This document shows, piece after piece, positions 62,401 through 64,000 of a stretch of 64,000 nt of DNA. Source of the stretch: Ypsolopha sequella (taxonomy: Eukaryota > Arthropoda > Insecta > Lepidoptera > Ypsolophidae); the NCBI GenBank assembly GCA_934047225.1, contig OW204001.1, positions 9,284,201 to 9,348,200 of the forward strand, in the 5' to 3' direction. Below the pieces are notes generated by a model. It worked only from the letters and a program-made list of their open reading frames with translations, searched no databases and was not told the origin of the DNA. Made by a program: the position numbers and the translations under genes. Each line of letters starts with the position of its first letter. Position 1 is the first letter of the stretch.

Positions 62401-63809
62401 CTCCCATTTGTGGTAAACACGATATAACGTATGAGTATGCCTTTTATATAATTACTAGCTTTTCCCACGGCTTCGCCCGCTATGATTCCGTTTTTGTGTA
62501 GGCCTATCTATCGAATCTGCAATTTTTTCAAGACCATTAATTTTATAGTACATGGAGTAGCCTCCCATTATCAAATCCTTTCACTTCAACTGGTAGTCGG
62601 TTTCAGCCATGGCTTATCTTATCAGTATCACCCTCATGACGAAACCATATCGCTAAGCAAGTTGTGGTGTTCCGGCACGCACGTTGACGTTTATCGGTTA
62701 CTGATTTTGAGGAAGTCCCTGAAAGGACTGATTACTGTCTCGCCTGCTTTCATTCTCTACACTTTCTGGGTGAACGCACATCATCCTAGTTCTTATCGAC
62801 GCACATCAGGCACAGTTACAGTTATGGCCAAACGTAAGCCAATTAGTTTCTAAAACAAATAAAAAATGGACATTATTTTTGAAGGCTCTTTGTCGCTGTT
62901 CAGACATACAGAATCTAAACACAGACCACTTAGCCATCTAAAGGATCAGAAAAGAACGCAGGCGCAATATTTCCACCACCGACGATTTTGCTTACGCCAC
63001 CCAATTTATTGGGGCAGCTTTCTTCCCACTATTATTTCATATGTTAGCTGTCTGGTATACTCCAAAGTCTGTTATCTGGGGGCACGGCAGTACCCTCGCC
63101 AAGTCTCGCAAAAATAGAAAAAAGAAAAATTTAATCAAAATTGTAAAAAAGCAATAAGTGGGGCAGCAGAATTTTGTTATCAATCCATTTGAGCCGAAAA
63201 CTTCAAAGTTGTCTGCCTCGGTCAAGTAACATTATTCTTGTCAAAGTTACTTTCTAAGTATTTTTCAGGTGGTGCAATAAAAAGAAATGACGAACAATGT
63301 CATCTTGATAAAAATGGCTATTACTCCGAAGCTGGAACTTACGACTACCCATCCATAGCTCAAATATACAGACTTTTAGACAAATACAAGGTTGGTACTA
63401 AAACTTTAAAAGGTTCCTTATATTGCGCAAAAGTTGGCATTTAAATGTTTACTAATAAAGACAATGCTTGGGATTTTAGGTCAACGTAATATTCGCTGTC
63501 ACAGAAAATGTTAAGGGCCACTACGACAGTCTACACAAAGTACTAGAAGACTTCACGTATATTGCAAAACTTGAAAGCGACAGTAAGAATATACTAAAAC
63601 TAGTCAAAACGGGGTACGAAAACGTTATAAGTGTAGTTAATTTCAAAGATGACTCCAGTTCAGGGCCGGTGAAAGTGAAATACTTTACTGATTGCGGAAT
63701 AAAAGGAGGATCTTTTGTGGAATCGACGAGATGCAGCGGCGTTGAGTTTGGTATGACTCTCAACTACGAGGCTCATGTTACTTTGGAGTCTTGTCCAGAA
63801 TTTAAAAAG
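29380..63809 (+). CDS. Integrin beta subunit, 5' part, eight exons, continues off the window
   Basis: Cell-surface adhesion receptor subunit that pairs with an alpha chain. Exons: 29380-29452, 36092-36236, 45614-45768, 59316-59481, 61014-61158, 61943-62129, 63269-63390, 63480-63809; they give 441 codons in one frame. Domains: signal peptide (residues 1-23), PSI domain (C37, C43, C46, C53, C56 and the CRWC motif), start of the hybrid domain ([14 protein letters not shown]), then the beta-I (von Willebrand A-like) domain. The MIDAS loop is DLTWSMKDD (D149, T151, S153; ADMIDAS D156/D157). [26 protein letters not shown] and [10 protein letters not shown] are classic beta-integrin strings. EGF repeats, membrane helix and tail lie beyond the right edge. 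Introns 1-3 are 6.6, 9.4 and 13.5 kb. The DLTWS variant recalls divergent insect beta-nu-like integrins, but I cannot fix the subtype. Confidence 0.93.
29453..30330. other. Start of integrin intron 1, nothing recognised
   Basis: No repeats shared within the window and no convincing ORF. Confidence 0.4.
30335..30545 (+). mobile_element. MITE family Q, 3' half
   Basis: Shares 'atcaaac.gaaattaaaaac', 'gaaatagctattgaa' and 'atgaatctgttagaaaattt' with the copies at 2.3 and 47.1 kb; the 5' half is missing. Confidence 0.6.
31200..31905 (+). mobile_element. GC-rich LINE 3' fragment with (GAATT)n tail
   Basis: 31224-31340 in the + frame reads [20 protein letters not shown] then [14 protein letters not shown], resembling the C-terminal end of LINE ORF2 proteins ([13 protein letters not shown]). 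The rest is a GC-rich, frame-broken remainder and a 3' end of repeated 'gaatt' at 31890-31910. The several overlapping ORFs on both strands reflect base composition, not genes. Confidence 0.6.
32205..32525 (+). mobile_element. Dispersed repeat family B, copy 2 (uninterrupted)
   Basis: Shows 'ggctccacaatgcaaagcat' without insertion, the reference for the P-derivative insertion at 23.84 kb. Confidence 0.7.
32632..32781. mobile_element. 150-bp foldback MITE
   Basis: 'tgtcgattcggctaacttat' and its inverse ending 'ggccgaatcgacac' enclose a pair of 'tctgtctt' arms; ~70 bp of imperfect pairing. Confidence 0.7.
32855..33000. mobile_element. Foldback MITE family O, copy 2
   Basis: 'cccgtagtacagtgtttaat' inverted as 'attaaacactgtgctacggg'; related to 26655-26810. 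Confidence 0.75.
33930..34660 (-). mobile_element. Retroelement C-terminal remnant interrupted by a tandem MITE pair
   Basis: On the minus strand 34560-34660 reads [20 protein letters not shown] and 33948-34100 reads [20 protein letters not shown] then [18 protein letters not shown] related [12 protein letters not shown] piece occurs on + at 20400-20495. It looks like the C-terminus of a LINE-type polyprotein; class uncertain. Confidence 0.5.
34105..34555. mobile_element. Two tandem copies of a 217-bp inverted-repeat MITE
   Basis: Each copy (34107-34320 and 34337-34553) has 'tgtatctctagttgcc' and its inverse at the other end, and 'tatcatcaaaaacatag' repeated inverted inside. About 15 bp of flank ('gcgggcctat') is duplicated between them. 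Confidence 0.82.
35305..35925 (+). mobile_element. LINE 3' end (family G), copy 3, interrupted by MITE F
   Basis: 'ggccgcctggattcgtgctg' to 'tttttgaattttgaatt' as at 1560-2125, with MITE F inserted at a different site. Confidence 0.75.
35324..35585. mobile_element. MITE family F, copy 2, TA duplication
   Basis: Ends 'caaggtgactttttgatcat' and the inverse 'atgattaaaaagtcaccttg'; TA at 35322-35323 and 35586-35587. Centre holds a secondary hairpin of 'gacttcccatag'. Empty site seen at ~1575-1585. Confidence 0.88.
36092..36236 (+). CDS. Integrin beta exon 2: PSI domain
   Basis: Acceptor 'ttatttttcag' ends at 36091; donor GTAAAT starts at 36237. Encodes [20 protein letters not shown] then [18 protein letters not shown], the cysteine knot of the PSI domain. 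Three decayed tandem copies follow immediately. Confidence 0.94.
36241..36662 (+). pseudogene. Three decayed tandem copies of the PSI exon
   Basis: Copies at ~36241-36380, ~36381-36510 and ~36511-36662, each starting 'acaactgttg' and ending near 'cactatgagag'. Copy 2 has a 1-bp deletion at the 'gtacacgacag' site, which shifts the frame, and lacks several cysteine codons. Copy 3 has an internal deletion and a lost donor (gagatc). Copy 4 has several indels but keeps 'gagaggtaaa'. None carries its own pyrimidine tract and AG, so they are probably not spliced. Confidence 0.9.
36808..37174. mobile_element. MITE with ~45-bp TIRs
   Basis: 'cgtcagtcgcttagtgcaaa' then 'gtgcataacttaactttgtt' returns inverted at 37130-37174; further pairing inside ('ggtatgtggcaattgacgcc'). 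In integrin intron 2. Confidence 0.85.
37796..37819. repeat. A24 homopolymer
   Basis: A run of 24 A. It could be the tail of a plus-strand retroposed fragment ending here, but its body was not recognised. Confidence 0.9.
38100..39640 (-). pseudogene. Non-LTR retrotransposon (CR1/Jockey-like) reverse transcriptase, 5'-truncated, one nonsense codon
   Basis: Minus-strand reading gives the RT domain: [82 protein letters not shown] stop at ~39014-39016 stands where Tyr of the YADD active site belongs; the same frame then continues [10 protein letters not shown] and [20 protein letters not shown] to the thumb and C-terminus, stop at 38150. Endonuclease and ORF1 are missing. The (GT)n-rich tract at 38030-38090 lies just beyond the 3' side. 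Confidence 0.85.
39845..40860. other. Intron DNA with a short 'ttagcggaatat' hairpin
   Basis: 'atattccgctaaacacg' and its inverse meet at 40055-40090, with 'cctaggcggct' repeated at ~39978 and ~40105. Otherwise nothing recognised. Confidence 0.45.
40870..41235 (-). mobile_element. Dispersed repeat family R, reverse copy
   Basis: Reverse complement of 28330-28670. A partial plus copy follows at 41620-41820, so two copies lie convergently within 1 kb. Confidence 0.7.
41620..41820 (+). mobile_element. Dispersed repeat family R, partial copy
   Basis: 'attttgcgctagccggagac', 'aatgttgtttccgttgatat', closest to the copy at 23.6 kb. Confidence 0.65.
41821..43370. other. AT-rich intron DNA, nothing recognised
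   Basis: Simple A/T-rich tracts (for example (atata)n at 43320-43370) and no supported gene. Confidence 0.4.
43375..45541 (+). pseudogene. Non-LTR retrotransposon (CR1-like) reverse transcriptase with internal deletion and (ATTC)n tail
   Basis: 5'-truncated ORF2. Frame 1 (to 44429): [80 protein letters not shown] and an intact [10 protein letters not shown] active site. It breaks after KSFGLVL; frame 3 takes over at [14 protein letters not shown] and runs to 45103 through the thumb and C-terminus ([20 protein letters not shown]). About ten residues expected between (the NP.K.Q motif) are gone. The tail (attc)7 at 45508-45539 is typical of CR1-group 3' ends. Confidence 0.87.
45508..45541 (+). 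repeat. (ATTC)n 3' tail of the LINE
   Basis: Seven to eight perfect 'attc' units directly after 'gtacaataaagtgtgt'. Confidence 0.9.
45614..45768 (+). CDS. Integrin beta exon 3: PSI/hybrid linker
   Basis: Acceptor 'cgctcacag' ends at 45613; donor GTCAGT starts at 45769. Encodes [20 protein letters not shown] then a segment ending [13 protein letters not shown], matching the conserved beta-integrin strand before the hybrid domain. Confidence 0.92.
45860..46080 (+). mobile_element. Family H (RTE-type 3' end), copy 3
   Basis: 'gacgggcagcgg.tcactg' to 'gtccagcagtggatgaacta' and 'ggctgatggatgga'. It sits ~90 bp downstream of integrin exon 3. Confidence 0.75.
46108..46195 (-). mobile_element. Family C repeat, terminal fragment
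   Basis: 'tagtttaagctacaagggcg' and 'aaacacgagcgtagcg' match the family C end in reverse. Confidence 0.6.
46362..46501. mobile_element. 140-bp MITE with ATGCCCGTTTTCACTAACC ends
   Basis: Left ATGCCCGTTTTCACTAACC and exact inverse on the right; TA at 46360-46361 and 46502-46503. 'gacgcctaaatcggatgcc' also pairs, so nearly the whole element folds. Confidence 0.9.
47052..47475 (+). mobile_element. MITE family Q, best-preserved copy
   Basis: Ends 'taggtctttacctatgaaat' and inverse of 'atatgtaaagaccta'. Interior as at 2283-2720. Confidence 0.75.
47703..48084 (+). mobile_element. Family C repeat, copy at 47.7 kb
   Basis: 'ttttcaatgcaagttctcgt' to 'gtagcataaactactatt'. Confidence 0.78.
48085..48300 (+). 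mobile_element. Repeat family E, copy 1, linked to 33-bp minisatellite
   Basis: 'ggggcccaagtaatattttg', 'gagcgtagcgaggaattcaa' and 'gagaacaaaatatctgggcc' recur in reverse at ~59160-59310, where a minisatellite of the same unit is again close by. Confidence 0.65.
48311..48442 (+). repeat. 33-bp minisatellite, four perfect units
   Basis: Unit 'aataattgttgcactacatt' plus 'agctgcatcattt'. Because 33 is divisible by 3, it reads as an 11-residue repeat in every frame ([11 protein letters not shown] on +), which makes false ORFs. Confidence 0.97.
49107..50203 (-). CDS. Transposase exon 8: C-terminal catalytic part
   Basis: Acceptor TTTTCAG before 50203. Encodes [40 protein letters not shown] (catalytic Glu), and a C-terminal region ending [10 protein letters not shown] with the stop at 49107-49109. 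A Cys pair (SCTDC) at ~49528-49542 may bind metal. Confidence 0.92.
49107..53950 (-). CDS. THAP-domain P-element-type transposase, eight exons, apparently intact
   Basis: Exons on the minus strand: 53950-53905, 53649-53434, 53293-53210, 53095-53009, 52555-52478, 52344-52267, 51776-50625, 50203-49107; exactly 946 codons including stop, in one frame. Residues 1-~86 are a THAP zinc finger (C2CH): CCVPLC in exon 1, CHSHF and NVAVPTLRL in exon 2. A low-complexity linker and a Lys-rich probable coiled coil follow, then an RNase H-like domain. Candidate catalytic residues are D360 ([10 protein letters not shown]), D449 ([10 protein letters not shown]) and E695 ([16 protein letters not shown]), with [15 protein letters not shown] in the insertion domain, as in Drosophila P transposase and vertebrate THAP9. 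Length is close to THAP9. The product would bind element ends and catalyse cut-and-paste transposition. It lies antisense in integrin intron 3. Confidence 0.88.
50352..50625. repeat. Small foldback MITE and 56-bp tandem duplication in transposase intron 7
   Basis: 'ccaccaagccaagta' at ~50360 returns inverted as 'tacttggcttggtgg' at ~50500. Immediately after, 'gatgcattctaaaagggaag'-type sequence is repeated twice (50520-50575, 50576-50625), ending at the exon 7 donor. Confidence 0.75.
50625..51776 (-). CDS. Transposase exon 7: coiled coil and first part of catalytic domain
   Basis: 384 codons. Acceptor TTTTACAG, donor GTAATG. Holds the Lys-rich helix ([12 protein letters not shown]), [18 protein letters not shown], both catalytic Asp candidates and the [14 protein letters not shown] motif. 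Confidence 0.92.
52267..52344 (-). CDS. Transposase exon 6: duplicated linker exon, copy 2
   Basis: 78 nt, encodes [20 protein letters not shown] then KSQHIPG. The flanking intron sequence ('atgtaatcagatg.ac.t') is duplicated too, so the event was a ~211-bp tandem duplication. Confidence 0.78.
52478..52555 (-). CDS. Transposase exon 5: duplicated linker exon, copy 1
   Basis: 78 nt (26 codons), symmetric phase 1-1. Encodes [20 protein letters not shown] then KNQQIPG. Nearly the same as exon 6. Confidence 0.78.
52820..52942. mobile_element. ~120-bp foldback MITE in transposase intron 4
   Basis: 'aactgtgcacttcgag' with its inverse 'ctcgaagtgcacagct', and outer 'taccca.atttttttaa' ends. Confidence 0.75.
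53009..53095 (-). CDS. Transposase exon 4: linker
   Basis: 87 nt; encodes [20 protein letters not shown] then KNISKKENI. Splice sites TTTCAG/GTGAGT. Confidence 0.7.
53210..53293 (-). CDS. Transposase exon 3: linker
   Basis: 84 nt; encodes [20 protein letters not shown] then TNPSTSS. Phase 1 at both ends, splice sites TTTTTCAG/GTATTT. Confidence 0.7.
53434..53649 (-). CDS. Transposase exon 2: rest of THAP domain
   Basis: Acceptor TTTTAG before 53649, donor GTTTGT after 53434. Encodes [20 protein letters not shown] then [13 protein letters not shown] and the AVPTL box that closes THAP domains. Confidence 0.9.
53905..53950 (-). CDS. Transposase exon 1: start and first zinc ligands
   Basis: ATG at 53950; encodes [15 protein letters not shown]. 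Donor GTATGT follows. Supplies the first Cys pair of the THAP finger. Too short to be found as an ORF; identified because exon 2 lacks these cysteines. Confidence 0.85.
54240..54370. repeat. Degenerate 'tatagta' AT-rich tract
   Basis: Many 'tatagta/tatagtat' repeats upstream of the transposase start; could be a simple-sequence expansion or the promoter side of the element. Confidence 0.5.
55925..57690. mobile_element. Long inverted-repeat element (family N), ~1.77 kb
   Basis: Left arm ~55925-56520 and right arm ~57200-57690 are inverse copies with small indels ('gataaatcgccaag', 'cttttaggattaatttgtt', 'aatgtggcgatagctttgtt'). The left arm has an extra ~75 bp near its outer end. The interior has no transposase. 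A partial copy of the interior is at 13998-14985. Confidence 0.82.
57700..58865. other. Intron DNA, nothing recognised
   Basis: No shared repeats or ORFs with known domains. Confidence 0.4.
58870..58968 (+). repeat. 33-bp minisatellite, three perfect units
   Basis: Identical unit to 48311-48442, same orientation, 10.5 kb away. Confidence 0.97.
59150..59312 (-). mobile_element. Repeat family E, copy 2
   Basis: 'gggcccaattaacattttat', 'ttcgctacactcaggattct', reverse relative to 48085-48300. It ends within a few bases of the integrin exon 4 acceptor, so it likely supplies part of its branch-point region. Confidence 0.6.
59316..59481 (+). CDS. Integrin beta exon 4: hybrid strand and MIDAS motif
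   Basis: Acceptor 'attgtttcag' ends at 59315; donor GTGAGT starts at 59482. Encodes [20 protein letters not shown] then [25 protein letters not shown] metal ligands are D149, T151 and S153; most integrins have DxSxS, so Thr replaces the first Ser. Confidence 0.95.
59534..59804. mobile_element. 270-bp MITE with long inverted arms
   Basis: 'tacaacatgtaacagaaagg' and inverse 'cctttctgttacacgttgta'; 'aacaacttttactatgga' also returns inverted. Starts 52 bp after the integrin exon 4 donor. Confidence 0.85.
60257..60962. mobile_element. hAT-like MITE interrupted by family J
   Basis: Left 'cagtggcgtatttaaagggc'; the right end read inward is 'cagtggtgtattttatgat', then 'ttaacgccccgggcc'. Flanking 8-mers gacggatc/gacaaacc match at 5 of 8. 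GC-rich 'gggcggcaggctgcgga' block inside. The family J element occupies 60497-60831. Confidence 0.7.
60497..60831. mobile_element. Lepidopteran family J repeat, copy 2 (standard form)
   Basis: 'tggttccgtacccaaaaggt', (GTCT/GTCC)n at 60553-60617, 'accgtgacagtaagacagtt', and the end 'aacccttcgtgcgcgaatcc'. Confidence 0.85.
61014..61158 (+). CDS. Integrin beta exon 5: specificity-loop region of beta-I domain
   Basis: Acceptor 'aatttgcag' ends at 61013; donor GTATTA starts at 61159. Encodes [17 protein letters not shown], then a loop with three Cys residues (ANPC, QAC, TYC) and the end [10 protein letters not shown]. Typical beta chains have two Cys in this loop; the third is unusual. Confidence 0.92.
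61170..61940. other. Integrin intron 5, nothing recognised
   Basis: No TIRs or shared repeats noted. Confidence 0.4.
61943..62129 (+). CDS. Integrin beta exon 6: beta-I domain core
   Basis: Acceptor 'tatcccag' ends at 61942; donor GTAAGA starts at 62130. Encodes [20 protein letters not shown] then [20 protein letters not shown] and ending AGDGKL; the last Gly codon is split. NLDxxE corresponds to the usual NLDxPEGG loop, but here reads NLDNAEAQ. Confidence 0.93.
62183..62337 (+). mobile_element. Family L repeat, single copy
   Basis: 'tcctttaaaaaagccgtttt' to 'ggcctttttagatcccctgt', 53 bp downstream of the integrin exon 6 donor. Matches one arm of 18818-19125. Confidence 0.75.
62455..63268. 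other. Integrin intron 6 remainder with a 'ggcttcgcccgc' repeat edge
   Basis: 'actagcttttcccacggctt' followed by 'cgcccgct' at 62453-62480 is the edge of a repeat common in Lepidoptera. The 123-codon ORF at 62482-62853 has no recognisable domain. Confidence 0.45.
63269..63390 (+). CDS. Integrin beta exon 7
   Basis: Acceptor 'atttttcag' ends at 63268; donor GTTGGT starts at 63391. Encodes [20 protein letters not shown] then [20 protein letters not shown], matching the strongly conserved NDGxCHLxxxxYxxxxxxDYPSI stretch. Confidence 0.95.
63480..63809 (+). CDS. Integrin beta exon 8: end of beta-I domain, return to hybrid domain
   Basis: Acceptor 'gattttag' ends at 63479; donor GTAAGA starts at 63810. 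Encodes [20 protein letters not shown] through [20 protein letters not shown] and CPEFKK. Phase 0, so the gene continues past the window. Confidence 0.94.
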
Positions 63810-64000
63810 GTAAGAAAACACATGTACATTATCATGCTATTACAATTAAAAAGCTCCTCTCCAAATGCAGCTTACTGTCTAAATTAACGAAATATCTCCG
63901 AATCCGTCGTCCGGCAGGCGGTTTTTAGCCAAAATGGTATTTGAGAATAAAACATCCTCAAATATTTTGGTCGAGTCTTCTTAATGATTTAAATGTAATC

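Noticed and set aside
62482..62853. 123-aa ORF in an integrin intron
   Set aside because: No recognisable motif, no splice or promoter support, and it begins at a repeat edge.
1..64000. tRNA, rRNA and viral structural genes
   Set aside because: Looked for in passing by motif (for example the tRNA B-box-like GGTTCGAxxC at 9276 and similar), but no cloverleaf or other support was found.

Overview
The window looks like nuclear DNA of a moth or butterfly (Lepidoptera). It is AT-rich, its genes are split into small exons by introns with normal GT-AG ends, and it is full of repeats of kinds I recognise from lepidopteran genomes: RTE-like 3' ends carrying the 'gtccagcagtggac' motif, the 'gaacccttcgtgcgcgagtc' element, piggyBac and TA-target MITEs, and CR1/Jockey-type reverse transcriptases. 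The species cannot be told from sequence alone. I found no bacterial-style operons, CRISPR arrays, rRNAs or tRNAs.

Three host genes lie on the + strand. (1) Positions 138-7221 hold the 3' part of the gene for dihydrolipoamide acetyltransferase (DLAT, pyruvate dehydrogenase E2): six exons from the Ala/Pro linker through the E3-binding domain to the end of the catalytic domain; the lipoyl exons lie off the left edge. (2) Positions 15325-22024 hold a complete three-exon gene for a ~224-residue MORN-repeat protein. (3) From 29380 to the right edge runs an integrin beta subunit gene: signal peptide, PSI, start of the hybrid domain and most of the beta-I domain (eight exons, 441 codons in frame, continuing past the window). 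Its introns reach 13.5 kb and hold most of the large transposons. All exon joins were checked for reading-frame continuity.

The largest mobile unit sits antisense in integrin intron 3: an eight-exon, apparently intact THAP-domain P-element-type transposase (53950 down to 49107, 945 codons in one frame, with candidate D, D and E catalytic residues). Sequences flanking it on both sides (48.71-48.83 kb and 55.50-55.63 kb) occur fused in a ~265-bp element at 23.84 kb, which therefore looks like an internal-deletion derivative. Other coding transposon remains are two broken non-LTR reverse transcriptases (38.1-39.6 kb, -; 43.4-45.5 kb, +), a LINE 3' fragment at 31.2 kb, a pogo-like element with TIRs at 3.74-4.76 kb, and an 86-aa helix-turn-helix ORF at 7.7-8.0 kb with a palindromic pair of TATCGATA boxes just upstream.

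The rest is mostly short non-autonomous elements, often nested, and several insertions can be proved from empty sites elsewhere in the same window. Two unusual structures sit at host exons: four decoy copies of the splice acceptor of the last MORN exon in a ~107-bp tandem array, and three decaying tandem copies of the integrin PSI exon. A 1,585-bp, apparently identical tandem duplication lies at 8737-11897.
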